In this document: positions 1 to 12,735 of the stretch, in pieces
How positions within the stretch are numbered: the stretch's first letter is position 1
How the letters are laid out: every line of letters starts with the position of its first letter
NCBI GenBank assembly: GCA_022577435.1
Contig: JAKOON010000032.1
Span: 2,829,047 to 2,893,046, forward strand
Source of the DNA: Embiotoca jacksoni
Taxonomy: Eukaryota > Chordata > Actinopteri > Embiotocidae
Length of the DNA: 64,000 nucleotides
Direction of reading: 5' to 3'
Notes under the pieces: model-generated
Told to the model about the DNA's origin: nothing
Databases searched by the model: none
The model's input: the letters and a program-made list of their open reading frames with translations, nothing else
Made by a program: the position numbers and the translations under genes

Positions 1-3000
1 GGGTTGATTCTTAGATGGTGGGTTTTGTGTGAAGTGGGAAAAGACATTCATGAGGTGTTGATGTTACACCATTGCCAATGAGATTCCTGATGCTCAAACA
101 GTTGAAAGGACTCTTCAGATATCTGGCATTGAAGTAGCTAGATGTTCTGATGTTGGTTTGCCATTGCTTGGACTTGATGCTTGGGTATTCTTTACATGCT
201 AAGGCTAGAGGATCTATAGCTGTAGAGTTTACTGCCAGGAACATGAATGGTGCTGCTGCATTCGTGGGAGTTATGAGATTAGCATTGCTATCTACATGCA
301 GCACAGATGTAAGCATGTTCTACACCGGGTACTTTTCATGAAGGGTCTAGCATTGTTTGGCAAAAACACTGGGGACTGTGTCTGTGGGCAGCTGGCAGGC
401 AGCGTGTTTTGTGTAATGTTGCAAAGATGGTAGGAGTAGGTTTATAACGCATGGAACGTGGCCGTGAAACTAGTTTTAGTAAACATACAATATGGAGCCG
501 GAGTTCACCTTCACCAGCAGTGCAAAGTTTCTGTTGCACTGTATAACGGTGATGTTGACAGATCATTTCCATAAACAATAGATTGTGCTATGATGAAAGT
601 GAAAACAAAACCATTCTACTGTTTTTCATAAAAACACTCCTCTTGTTTACAACACCATAGCCATGGCAACTCTACTATCACCATGGAGACCCGTACCTGG
701 CTACAAGAAGCATTAAAAATTCCTTTGTATCCTTACATCTACACAGGTGCAAGAGATTTCATTTGGGATAGAGGCGCGGGCCCCAGTGATTGTTTGTTAC
801 AGAGAACTTATGAAGCCTATTTGTCTGAGGTGTCCGTGTGATTGCGTGCCGGTCTCCCGCCAGCGCAGCGCCTCTGAAGCGAAGAGATGGCCTCTGATCT
901 GGTTTGCCATATTGTTAGCGAGGGCACGGACACACGCAAACAACCACATACATCCAGTGTCACACACACGAGCCCTCACATACACCTGCTGTTGATTCAA
1001 TTTCAGAAAAAGCAACATATTTTGGGTCTGGTTCAAAATACCTGTTTGAGGTATTAATGGCTGTGTGTGTGGGCTTGTGAGCGCAACTACAAGTGGTTGT
1101 TTTGAACCTGTGTGCCCTCAGATTTTCTGAATGTGTGTCCTTAAGGTAAGTATGCTCATGAATCATCACAGTGTGATTGGCACAGAGAAAAACATTGGAC
1201 CGAGGATAAATGGGCTCCCTGGCTATGCAGAATATTTCGCTTTCAGATTCAAAGAGGAAAAAAAATCTTTCTGAGGATCCCACCAGAGGAGAGAATATTG
1301 ATATCCTCCTCACTGATCTCTCTTTTTCTATTCATCGTTCGCTTCTTCTCTCTTTCTGAGGTGTAAACTGGCATGAACTGCTTTACAGAAAATCAGCAGT
1401 TTTAGAAAAAGGTGGCAGACTGATTAAAAATTATGCAGAGAAAAGGGCGAATTGAAAGACATTGAAATGCAGGCAATTTGTGGAATATCTCTGCAGAAAA
1501 AATAAACAAGAAGAATTGTCACGGAGGACAGCGAGGTGGAGATGGTGACAGAGTGTGTGTGTGTAGGAAAGGGGAGGCGGGGTAGATGGAGGGAAAAGGT
1601 GCTCTAACCGGCTCCCCATTACAGCGAGAGAGAGAGACAATCTGTCTGAGGAGGAGAGGTGTCACTTACACTGTGAGCACACACTCATCACCCCCCGCCC
1701 TCCCACCATCCAGCACTCCATCACCGCGCTCCCCCTCCTTCGCTACCAACTCCATCACCTGCTGCCCGACCCACCCACCTACCCCCCCCCTCTCTCTCCT
1801 CCTCTCCCGAGTGTGTGTGTGCGACCACAACACACACACACACACTCAGTCTTCTCCCTCACACGCCCCTAACAGGAAGCACTTATCACAAGGCGCCCGA
1901 CCATTCTTCTATTTATCTATTAAGTTGGGTTTTTCTGTCTTGTGAAAAATCTCCTCGCCCAATGTTTTCACACACAAGTGCTTCTGTTGACTCGTGGAAC
2001 TTGCGCCCCACATATTAAAGAGTGGACATGTGAGACTGCCGTTACAGATGTCACAAATGTCTCCCAACAAAGGTTAGAGGTTCAAATCCTGGTTGACCAA
2101 ATTTACTAGTTTTAAACCAATGAACCATATTTAAAATGGTTTCACTGAAAGTGTATTTTTGCTGCATTTAACAACCAACAAAATATACAAGCAATACTAA
2201 AGCCGAGTTAAGGGTCAAAACTCTTGTCAAGTCAGCAGTGGGCAATTTTAGAACTGAAAGTACGTCACCGCTTTTAACAGCCAATCAGCTCGTAGAAAAG
2301 TCAGCTGTTCATCAGCCGTTCTGCAGGTGAAATGCTGTCTCGATAGTTCGTCGTGATTCCGCTTTTCAGAGAACACACCAACTCATCTAAACGACAGAAC
2401 TGATGAGGAAAGAGACACGAGAAACTGACAAAACAGCAGAGATCTCCTGTCAGTTCGCGGCGAACATTTGCATAAGCCCCCTTGGGGTAGTCTGTTGAAG
2501 CACCCATGAGCAGCTCCAAATACTCAACCCTCCTGTTTGCAAGTTGCAAATAAATCACAATAACTCTTCGTTTATTTTTTATGATGCTACAAATTACATC
2601 CAGAGAACAAAAAAGGCTGAAATGCCGACAGAAAAATGGAAGTACAGAGAGTGTTTCTGTGGAGATGTTAAACCGTCTCATCTTGTTGTTTGGTGTAAAC
2701 TGGCAGGTTTCACTGAAGAATTTTGAGTAGGTGCAAGTTTCAAATCATCTCGCTGCAGATCTTTGGTCTGAACTAGATTTAAGTGCTTGCAGTAATTTGC
2801 ACAATCCCAAACACCTTTCTTACCTGAAACTGACAGCAGTACCACAGACTTAATTTACCTCTGGATCTCTGTGATTTAGAGCTGTTTGAACTGCTAGCTT
2901 AGCTCTACTTTAACAAGGCCAGAGCAGAGGTAGTGGAGAGTAAGACAGTAGGGAATACAAATGAATAGCATGAAAAAAAAAACCATTGCAAACACTGATT

Positions 3001-3539
3001 AGCATTGTGCACTGCGAACTGAACCGGTTGAAGAAGTCAATCTTGTGTTGTATTTCCAACACTGTTCTGGTCCGTTTCATGCTCTCAGTCTTTTACACTC
3101 CTCACTGTTCACACTGCGGAGAGCTGATTAATGTATACACACGGTCCTGTACAAAAGTGAAGTTAGGATGCATTTTAAAAGTCGTGCCCTAAAGTGTTAG
3201 TTTCTTATAAATTATTTATAAAAATATGTATTCTGAAAGAGGCGTTTATATGGAGCAATCCGATACCTCACTGATGGTATGGATGGTATATGATGCATAA
3301 GAATATAAATAGCCCTAAAACCTTTGCACATTACGATATTGGGAGTGGCTGTGGTGGGTGAACATGACATTGCCTCATGATTCAGAATTTTTCCTGAGGT
3401 CTAGTTGGCAGAAGTTCTTGACTTTCAATCGAAAACAAAAAATAACTTCTGCTGCAATGAACTTTAGAACCTATAATCAAAAGATAATGAAATAAAGTGA
3501 TTGCACTAATTTTGCAAGTGACTGATTCAAAGCAAGTAT

Positions 3540-3566
3540 TTTTAATTAATTAATTAATTAATTAAT
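3540..3566. repeat. (TTAA)n simple repeat
   Basis: TTTTTAATTAATTAATTAAT-type tetranucleotide run of about six units in an AT-rich neighbourhood. Confidence 0.9.
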
Positions 3567-5007
3567 ACGAACTTTGATTACTTAAAAATGTAATTGATTT
3601 ATCAAGCAAAATTCTCTGGTGCCATTTCCTCTGGATTGGTTAATTTCCTTAATCTTTATAAATTAAATAATTTTCATTTTAGACTGTTGTTTAAGGTTGG
3701 GCTCATTGCCCACAGCTAACAGTCATCACAATGGGAGCTTGGCATTGTGATCTGTAGTCTTGGAGCATATTTTGTCTCGTAAATCAGTCTAAAATCACCC
3801 TGAGGAAATCAGTGTGGTTAAGCAGATACATGCGTCTCTACAGCCCACTTGTGATCAGGTGCCACATCCCCGCTTTATGTGCAAATTAACTCTTACAACG
3901 TGTAAATAAACTACTAAAAATAAACACGTGAACACATCCAGAAAAGCGAAACGTCAAAGTAACTTAACAAAATGAGACACCCTTGCTTACGGCAGCCTCA
4001 TTTTAATGAATTACAAATTCATGACATATTTCACATTTGCAAATGTGTGAATACTCCAGTTTGTAATTTACAACCTGAACCGTCTGGCTTGACCTGATCA
4101 TGTCCGTGTAGGCTCAGATCATTTCATTATTTCATGGGATTTGAGAGGGTTAGGTTCTGCGCTGCAGTGAATGAACTGTGAGGGGGCGGAAGCTTGACTG
4201 ATGTGTCAGAAATGTTGTTATTTTGTAGTTTTTATTAAGTCAACAGATTCTTTAAAGCCTCCAGTTCTGTTTCCAAGTAAATGTCTCCAACTTTCTGAAC
4301 AGTTCAGTTGCGATCGGCCGAATCATACAGGATTCTGTAAAATGTAAAAAAGGTCAGGGCACCAACCGCCCCACATCCTCCTCCCCATGCTGCTAATGTT
4401 GTCATCCAGTGCAATGGTCCTACATAAACATCATTATATGCCTGTTTGCTGGACATCGCTTAACCCTGCTGATGTTTGAACAAAATAGGCAATTTAAATA
4501 TCTATATTCTGAGCTTTAACAGATATTCATCCATTTATCAAAACATATTAAACAAATTGACATTGAATATAATTATTAGCTGTAGCCTTGTACATGCATA
4601 CACACTCACACAGCCACAAACAAACAAGTGTACAGGCTACAAGTGTAACCTTCCTGTGTCCTGTGACACACAGCTCCATCAGGCCTTTTTTGAAATTCTA
4701 ATTTCTATACAATTTCCCTTTTAAATTCACTTCACACTTAGCACAAATTAATTAACTAACCTGCATGCTAGACTGGCAATACATAATACATCTCCCCTCA
4801 AAGGGGCCGACCCATAGGCATACATGCTCGACTGAGAAAGCATGTGCGTGCTCACACTACAGTACATTACTACAGGGTGAGACTACAAATCACAGAGGTG
4901 GGGATTCTCCCTGCCTGCGCTGTAACTGACTGAAACGAAGAACATTTTGTTTCTGAACGCAGGTGATGCATATATGCTCCCCTATATGAGTGGGTGGCTG
5001 CAGCTCG

Positions 5008-5008
<1 letters not shown>

Positions 5009-5096
<88 letters not shown>
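5009..5096. repeat. (TG)44 microsatellite
   Basis: Uninterrupted TG dinucleotide run of 88 bp; likely highly length-variable between individuals. It produces false ORFs of alternating Cys-Val or His-Thr in several frames. Confidence 0.98.
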
Positions 5097-5097
<1 letters not shown>

Positions 5098-6130
5098 ACT
5101 GCGTGGGGCTGGAGTGTGTGTTGAGTGCCCCGCTGTCCTTGGCAGCTTGAGCTTCTTTTTGATTTTGTGCATTCTAAATCAAGATCATACATCACATTTG
5201 TCTGTTGACAAACGCAGCTTTGGACATTCCTGCCAAACAGCACAACTGCAGAGTTGAAAGAACAAAGACTCTTCTAAATCTTCCGTTTGACTTTGTTCTC
5301 CCTCTCCCGTCTTCCCTTCCCTCTGTCACTCGTCTCTTGTCCTCTGTCTTATTCCCCTCTCAGAGGTCTTCATTTTTCCTTACAATTTACGAACAAGACG
5401 TTGGTCTCTCTTCCTCGCTTTCTTTTCTCTTTCTCTCCATCTCTCTCTTCGTCTCTTCTACCCCCCCCCTGTCTGAGAAGATTAACACAATCTCTCCTCC
5501 GCGTGAGAAAACAAACACAGATAATCCCAGGCGCGCTGTTGGCGTGTGACCGAGGATTAGCCAGACGTTTTTAAGTGAGAGCATATGGAAATAATAACAG
5601 CAAACTGACACATGCGTGAGCCGGCTTGTCCCCCAGGTAAGAGGAATGAAAGGCGCACGAATAGCCGGCTTACACAGCTCATAGCACCCCGAAAACATAC
5701 CTCAAAAGGGAACCTCCTGAATCGGGATACCGCCAGATTCGTATTAATGATGTTGTGGCAGGCCTAGTGGTGCATCTATGCTGTTAGATACAGTATACAG
5801 GTGTAATGAGGTGTTTTGAAACCAGGGCATTATCCTAGTTTCCTTTTTCAAGGTTCTTTCCTTGCTGCATCAGTGGTTATAAATGCTGCTGTAAACCTCC
5901 CTCAATCCAAACACACTTGGGGCCCTATATTACATCATCACCTGTCTGATTTGCATGTAAAGCACCTGCATCCATCAGCTGATGACAGGAGTATCTGTGT
6001 CTCCCTTCGTTTTTGTCTAATTGCTCCACATTGTAGCGCTTAATTAGATTTTGATTAGTGGATTGATTTTGGGGAAACCTTAACCAGCAGCCACCAGTTC
6101 AGGGGCCACTGTGAATGTTCCCCTTCTGGG

Positions 6131-6147
6131 CCATTAGGGGGCACTGC
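6131..6147 (+). promoter_or_regulatory. CTCF-like motif
   Basis: CCATTAGGGGGCACTGC fits the vertebrate CTCF core (CCA..AG.GGGC) at nearly every conserved position. It lies in non-repetitive intron sequence. A single motif match is suggestive only; occupancy cannot be judged. Confidence 0.4.
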
Positions 6148-6613
6148 TGCAGAGCAGTATCAAGGAGCTGCCATACTGGGGTGAGTGTTATATGCTAATT
6201 CTTCAATTACCTGCTACTTACACTGTGGCCTTGTTCACATGCTGTATCAAAACCTATTAGCAGCAATATGTACATTCATTAAGAGCGATATGTAATAAGT
6301 AAATAGGTGGAGTGGAGCAGGGCTGACCAGTCCAGGAGCAGAGAGGACGAGAATGTAGATTATAGAATAAAATACAGGAGAGACTTTACAAAAAAGAAGA
6401 TTGTTAATTGCAAATTAATGAATACACACATTGCTGGTGCGTGTACAAGTGTCTCTTTCTCCCAGATATGTGTGTGTTTGGATGCGTTTGAATGTGAAAT
6501 GGGGCCGACCTGGGCTGAGTCAGAGCCACAGACAAACAACACACACGGTCTGATATGGCCTCCAGACACGAAACAGAGAGGGAGGACGAGGTGAGGGAGA
6601 TACGGAGGTGGGG

Positions 6614-6615
<2 letters not shown>

Positions 6616-6676
<61 letters not shown>
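6616..6676. repeat. (GT)n microsatellite
   Basis: About 30 uninterrupted GT units, ending at a TGTGCGTA transition. It lies upstream of a G-run cluster at 6796-6852. Confidence 0.98.
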
Positions 6677-6679
<3 letters not shown>

Positions 6680-6795
6680 ATACTTGCATTTTTGCTCGAC
6701 TTCCTATTTGGTTATTTGTGGAGATCAGACGGAGAAAGAGAGAGAGCGATGGAGAGGGGAACGAAATGCAGAGAGACAGCGGCTGATGATGAGAA

Positions 6796-6852
6796 GGGGG
6801 AGTGGGGTGGAGGCAGAGGAGGGGGAGAGTCGGGGGAGAATAGGGGGAGGGA
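6796..6852 (+). other. G-run cluster with quadruplex potential
   Basis: Five runs of four or five G within 52 bp on the plus strand, separated mostly by 3-13 base purine loops, plus a sixth GGG. As the cadherin transcript comes from the other strand, the G-rich strand is the non-template of any plus-strand transcript and absent from the cadherin RNA. Confidence 0.5.
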
Positions 6853-7451
6853 GAGGAATCTTTTTATTGCTGGGGGTCTCTGTGGGACTGACAGTAAATA
6901 AGCAGTGATAAGCAGCAGGCAGCTTCAGTCGGCACCCAGACTTGCCGGCTGCTAATGACCCAGCTTCCCCGGCGTGTCCCCGCCTCACCCTCGCCCTTCC
7001 ACGCCGAGACCACGCTCGCTCCCCCTCCCCCTCCCCCCTTCTGCTCATAGGCACGTCTTCTGCCGTCTTCGTCTGTCTGATTCTTTCTGCCCTCTTCTAC
7101 AGCATTTTGTCATCACATATTCTTTCTCAGTTTTATTTTAACTATCTCCCAAATCCTTCCTCCAGCTCTCTCTAGCTCTCTTCACTCTGTTTCTTCCTAA
7201 TCTGCTGTTAACCCTCCCGCAGCTCACACCCACCTCCCATCTGACACATCGTTCTCAGGCAAAGACGAGCATCCCTCTCCATCCTTAGACGAGCAACTGG
7301 CTTCCTCGTAGCTCTTTTCCCTTATTCCCCACAGTTTAAACACAGGGAGCTGCGAGGTCAAGTGTGCTGTATCGATGCGTGCCTCTGTATATATCTCTGT
7401 GGTTTATTGCTGCTTGTGTAGGTGTGTGTATCCCTGCTTCTCTCTGTGTGC

Positions 7452-7574
<123 letters not shown>

Positions 7575-7808
7575 GAATGTGTGTCGTAGATCAGTGGTTA
7601 AAGAGATTCAGCCCACAGCAGCGAGATGACCAGCAAGGTCAAGGCCGACTCCGTGGCAACACAAATTGCTCCGCTCGGAAATCCTTCCTTCTGCGGAGAC
7701 GCACAGATCATCTCATTCCCCTTTTTAGAAATTCTACAGCGTTAAAGCCATCGGAGTCTAAAAAAATGGGCATGGGAGTCATTTTTAAAGCGACCTAAAC
7801 ATATGTGT

Positions 7809-7810
<2 letters not shown>

Positions 7811-7873
<63 letters not shown>
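7811..7873. repeat. (AC)n microsatellite
   Basis: About 31 AC units followed by an A-rich and TA-rich patch. It is inverted relative to the GT tract at 7454-7571, so the two could pair in a transcript. Confidence 0.98.
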
Positions 7874-7878
<5 letters not shown>

Positions 7879-9656
7879 AAGGGTTATATATATATTTTTT
7901 TGGTTTGTTTGATGAAGTAGAAACTGAGGGGGAGCTTAACGCTAATTTTACGCTTTGATTGTTTTAATTCTATTAGAGTTGTCGCCTATCTTACATGTTT
8001 CCCATTAGTTGTGCGTGGATTCCCTCAAAGGCTAAATCCCTTTCAACCTATTCCAGTCAGATCTTCCTTAATTCATGTGAAGAGTGTGCTGTATCACACC
8101 CACCTTCACCCCCTCAAATCCCGGCACCACTCGGGCTCCAGCTCATGTAAATACTTCCAGCATCCGTAAATATTCACTGTATTTTCCACTGTGCTTGCGA
8201 GCTTTCAACATGAATCCACATGTAACCTGTGATTCTCCAGTTTCTTTTGATATTTCATACATAGCAACAATCCTGTTCTCTCTTTCTCTGCCTCTCCCGG
8301 CGCCTTTGTAGAAGGATTAAAGCAGCACAACACCACATGAAGGAGGCCATGTTGAAATACTAATTGTATGTTTTGTTTTGCCGTCTCGGAGCGTCCTGGC
8401 TGAATCTGCTGGGAGGAAAATTGCGGGTGGGATATGTTTACTATTTGTTTACGTGTAATTTTTCCTGCCCGTTTAGCACATGTTGAACTGATCGATTCTC
8501 CTTTAAAACACAGCAGGTCGCCCTCCTTTCTCCAAGCTTTCTCTTCATTCTGTCTTCTTGCTGCCAAGCTCCCTCCCTCTCGAAGTTTTTTCAAAATTTC
8601 ATATTACCTCTCTTATTTTTTTTATTATTATTTATATTTTCCATTTCTGCCTACTTGTCTTTCTGCACGAGTACATATTTCCACCTCTGTGCTTCTTGGT
8701 CTCTAGCTGTGCTAATTTCTCTCTAAGGCTGTCACTGATTCCGCAGCTCTTCCTCTCTCTGCATCTCCCTCCCTGTCTCGTTGCACATCTCTCTCTGGTT
8801 CTTTCTTACTCTTACTCCCTTGTTATATTGCACTGTCTGCTGTCACTGCCTCACAGGACCTGATTTTAACACTCCTCCCTCAGCGCTTCCATCTTTTCTC
8901 TCCTTCTTTATCCACACTCTTTCCCCCTCGTTTCTGGGTCCTCGCCTCCGAGTTATTTCTTCTTGCATCTCTTACCAAATTCAGCTCAGTCTGTCTGCCT
9001 CTCTGCTTCTTTTCAAAAAGAGATCATGCCGGGCTTGGAAATCCTCCTCTACACACCACCTCCAGGTGCGGATTGTTTCTAACGAATCCGACAAAACCAA
9101 GGCTGAGAACTGACGTGGCGATAAATTCACGCTCACTCCCTGCATGTTTGTACACTAGTATGCATGTCCACATGGCCTTACAAACTCATACCAAAACACA
9201 TATGCATGCAGGTGCTCAGCTGCAACAACACACAAAATACAGCTTTGAATAAAAATAGCTATATTGTTTGGCAGTTTGCCAAGTGGCTGTTATTTGACAC
9301 TATTCCTTGATAACAAGGAAAAGTTGAGTGTACCTGGGCAACAAAATGTAACTTCTTTCTGTCTCAATAACTAAAACAGGAGACAATTTTTGACTACATT
9401 AGGTCTCAGGAACATCCCACTTTCGTGTCCAGCATTTGTCTGCCAACATAGAGGGGCTCCACTTTAGCTTGTGCCAGAGTGGATCAGCCAGGGAAAAGGG
9501 ATGGTTAGGGACCAATTGACTGACAGTGAAACAACCATTCACAGCACTGTAGACTTTGGAGCGTGCTTCCCTTCGGCTGATCCAATCTAGAACCAACCCT
9601 CCACTTTTGAAATTGCTTTTCCATGTCCACGATGAATCGGCCAAAACTTAGTAAAT

Positions 9657-9860
9657 GGCTGGACCATGTATGTGAAATACCAGAAGGCTTTATAATTCGA
9701 AACAAAGGGTTTTAATTTAAAACAGATAGAGTAAGTCAAACTATTTGGCCAAGCAGTGGGGATTTCATCAATCAGTCATGCAGTATTTGGACGACCAGTA
9801 GTGTAACTTTGTCACTCAGTAAGTGACAGTGACATTGACATTTATTGGGCTGTAACCTGG
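9657..9860 (+). mobile_element. Dispersed repeat family 2, copy 1
   Basis: GGCTGGACCATGTATGTGAA, ATTTAAAACAGATAGAG, AGTAGTGTAACTTTGTCACT and GTGACATTGACATTTATTGG also occur, in the same order and spacing, at 33484-33645. Anonymous repeat; class unknown; no ORF. Confidence 0.6.
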
Positions 9861-10524
9861 CAGGTTTATAGGATGACTGTTTCCATAGTTATTGAAAGGA
9901 TAACATCTAGTATTGGAATGAACCAACCGAAGAGTAGAAGTAGTGTTTTAACTTAAGAATTTGCTTTATTTCTCTTTTTTACACCTTATGAAATTGATTA
10001 CCTTGACTATACTTGTTGCCATGATGTAATCTTGAAGTTCGGAAAATGTATTTTTGTACATATTTTATTTTAAGCTATAGATTATTGTTTGATTCTTCAG
10101 GAAACTACGGATTAGATAAATTATTGAATTAATTATTTCCTTCAGCCTCAATAAAATGTTAAAGGAAACTCTCATTGCTGGTATTCTCTGCCTACATCAG
10201 GTATTTTTAATACTCAATTTATGAAGCTGGACTTGATCTATATTTTTCTGTCAGAAAATTCTATGAAAAGACCAAAATAAATCATGTTTGTCCACTTCTG
10301 TACCCTGTCTGTGGGACTCAGCCTTAAGGCTAAAGATCTTTAAAAACAAGAAACAGAACTGTTTAATATTGTAACCTGGCAAACTAAAATCCTGAAACAG
10401 CTTAGCAAGCCATCAACAGTAATTGCTAGCAACAGTACATCCACGACAAGTCCTCTGACTCAAACAAACATATAGGTCAGTTGTTCCTGCTGTCAAATAC
10501 GACCCACATGGATGGTTCCTGAAT

Positions 10525-10580
10525 GAGCTTCCCTGCTTAGGTTTAGGCCTAAAAACCACTTGGTTAGGGTTAAAATTATA
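10525..10580. repeat. Fragment of a GGTTTAGG-type dispersed repeat (copy 1)
   Basis: TTAGGTTTAGGCCTAAAAAC followed by CACTTGGTTAGGGTTAAAAT. It shares the phrases GGTTTAG..., AAAACCAC and TTGGTT with 44040-44225. Repeats worded like this are, from memory, common in percomorph fish genomes. I cannot assign a superfamily. Confidence 0.55.
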
Positions 10581-10585
10581 ACTCT

Positions 10586-10885
10586 GTTGTGTAAATTCAA
10601 TTTAGTTTTCTGTGTATAGTGCCAAATCACGTCAATTAAAGCTACTTAACAAAGTAACAAAGAGACCTTACTCAACAATTTCAACATTAGCAAGCATTCT
10701 TTGACAGTGGTGAGGAAAAAAAAACTCCCTTTTACGAGGAAGAAACCTCCAACAGAGCCGGACTCAGAGGTGGCCGCATGCCATACCCTGGTTGGGGTGA
10801 GGGGAGAGCAGAGAGAGAAAACAACGGCATAGAGTGACAACAAACAATAAACACTGTGCAAGTTGGTGGGAATATTAACCACAGA
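10586..10885. repeat. Teleost-type interspersed repeat
   Basis: Starts with TTCAATTTAGTTTTCTGTGT and ATAGTGCCAAATCAC and continues with AGCAAGCATTCTTTGACAGT, GAGGAAAAAAAAACTCCC, GAAGAAACCTCCAACAGAGC and TGGTTGGGGTGAGGGGAGAG. This ordered series of phrases matches an interspersed repeat I remember from many teleost genomes (ATAGCGCCAAATCAC, GAGGAAAAACTCCC, GAAGAAACCTC, GGTTGGGGTGAG). There is no coding capacity. The family name and class (SINE or other non-autonomous element) are not something I can state safely. Confidence 0.7.
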
Positions 10886-10933
10886 CCACAAACATGCATT
10901 CCCATAGCCAGACATACCTGCATTAAAGTTAAC

Positions 10934-11268
10934 GTTATGCAACCTTCGTCATCATGGCGATAGTAAATGCGATGTAGAAAGAACAAAAAAAACTGCCCTT
11001 AATTGGGGTTGGAAATGGGAAGCAAACAGCTATCTCCTATATCCAGTGTTATGCAACCTTCGTTGTCATGGTAACAGTAAACCTGGTTTTAAAAAACTGT
11101 CCCAACTCGTTGGTGGCAATGGGAAGCGACCAGCGGGCTTCTGCGCCTGGCGGTATGCAACATTCACCGTCATGGCAACAGTCAACCTTTTTTTCTTTTT
11201 TTGAAGTCTTGACTCAAGGCTGGAAACAGGAAGCGAACAGCGGTCTCCAAACACCCAAGTCCCCTGTT
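10934..11268. repeat. Degenerate tandem array, three units of about 105-115 bp
   Basis: Units begin at 10934 (GTTATGCAACCTTCGTC), 11048 (GTTATGCAACCTTCGTTG) and 11153 (GTATGCAACATTCACCG). Each continues with a TCATGGCAACAGTAAAC-like segment, a CCCAACTCGTTGG-like segment and a GGGAAGCGAACAGC-like segment. The units are diverged, so the array is old. It directly follows the teleost-type repeat at 10586-10885 and may be part of the same element. Confidence 0.8.
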
Positions 11269-12735
11269 GTATCACACCATCCACCCAACTCGCCCCATCC
11301 CAAGAAGGAAAAACTCACATTATCCAGACATCATCTGAACGGCGTCACTCTGGGACACCAGATTATTATTCTTTATACGACCACGAGCTTTAACGAGATT
11401 TTGGTCAACAATAAAGCTCTACAGCAGAGAAGGAAGGAAGTAGCAGCCTTTGATTACAGCAGTAATACTTGTTAGTGGGATCAGTTCCCTGTTGGAAGTG
11501 GTCTATTATCATAATGCACTGCATCACAAGCGCACACACATTTCATGAATATGACACCGCATATTACACAGGCTACACAAAAAGCACACGCTCTCAGTGG
11601 CTGACATCCCATAGATCAGAGGAATGGCTGACAACATTAAAGGAGGCGAGTGTGTATTTTTATTGAAGTGTCGGACGCGTCTCTGAAGAGCTCATTTAAA
11701 ATTAAAGCATCACACCTCAGACAGGCCTCCCACACGGGGCCCTCCTCCCCATTATGTGTACATTACATGTGAGCACAGGGGCCCCCGTCGCCACACAGAT
11801 GCGCATGTACTTTAATGAGCCATACTGGTAATGACAGCACTCATCACCCCCACTATGCACACACATTGTCATGAGGATGTGATAATTGGCGATGGCAGGC
11901 AGCTTCGGGATTGGCTGGTGGAAGCTGATATAATATCTTGTTACACTAAGTGGATCTATTAACCGGCTGATTTCAGAATGGAAAGTCGGCCTCATTGATC
12001 CTTCTTCATGGACAACCTTTGCTGAAAGGCAGCAGTCAAAACACCTCAACAATGGTCAAAACATTTTCTGCTGGAAATTCCACTCAACACACCCACTGCA
12101 AACATTTACATTTGGATGTGTCATTCTTTGATTGAGTTTTGTACAAATGTTTCATTATGTGTGCTGTAAACGTATGGGAATTTTGATTTTTTTTTTTAAA
12201 TTTTTTTTTTTTAAAGGAGGCTAGTATAAGTGAATCAAGCAGGAAATTCATTTGTCAGAAACCCATCTGATGAGAGTCAAATGAAAAGAACATGTAGGAT
12301 GAATACAGAGCAGCTGCTTTTTAGCACCTCACTGAAAAGGCTGCTCTTTTATGAAGCATGAAAAACAGGCTTAGATGGTATCTTTGTGTGTTTCCAGGTA
12401 ATTCCAGGTTAATGGGCTTAGACAACATGTTGTTAGCTGTGCTTTGACTTACAGACAAAACTCTTCTCTAAAGACCTGCCCACGTTACCCGTGTCATCGC
12501 CCCTCCTCCCCCTCATCATCTGTTCCCCGTCTCCTTTGCTGCCCTTTTTCTTTTTACCTCTACAAACTGACTCCCTGTTGTATGTGCTCGCTTACCTCCC
12601 TCGTTGTAGCTTTGTTCTCCTCCTCCTCCTCCTCTGCTACCATCTCCCATAACATTCAAACAACCCTTCCTCCAAGTCTCTTTCTACTCCTCCTTCCATC
12701 TGTCCACCCTTCTGTCTCCTTCATCCTTCCTTCAC

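Noticed and set aside
2065..2085. GGTTCAAATCC, an exact pol III B-box-like sequence
   Set aside because: No A box or foldable tRNA body lies upstream at the right distance; a single 11-base match is not enough to call a tRNA or SINE.
4870..5257. Overlapping open frames encoding long His-Thr or Cys-Val runs on both strands
   Set aside because: They are translations of the (TG)n microsatellite. The same applies to the frames at 6.4-6.9, 7.4, 25.8-26.3, 27.0, 37.0, 42.0-42.4, 43.7, 58.6 and 59.2 kb.
8205..8594. 129-codon minus-strand open frame
   Set aside because: Complement of a pyrimidine-rich block; composition explains the lack of stops and no domain is recognisable.
11068..11475. 135-codon open frame across the tandem array
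   Set aside because: Overlaps the degenerate 110-bp array and interspersed repeat; no protein similarity recognised.
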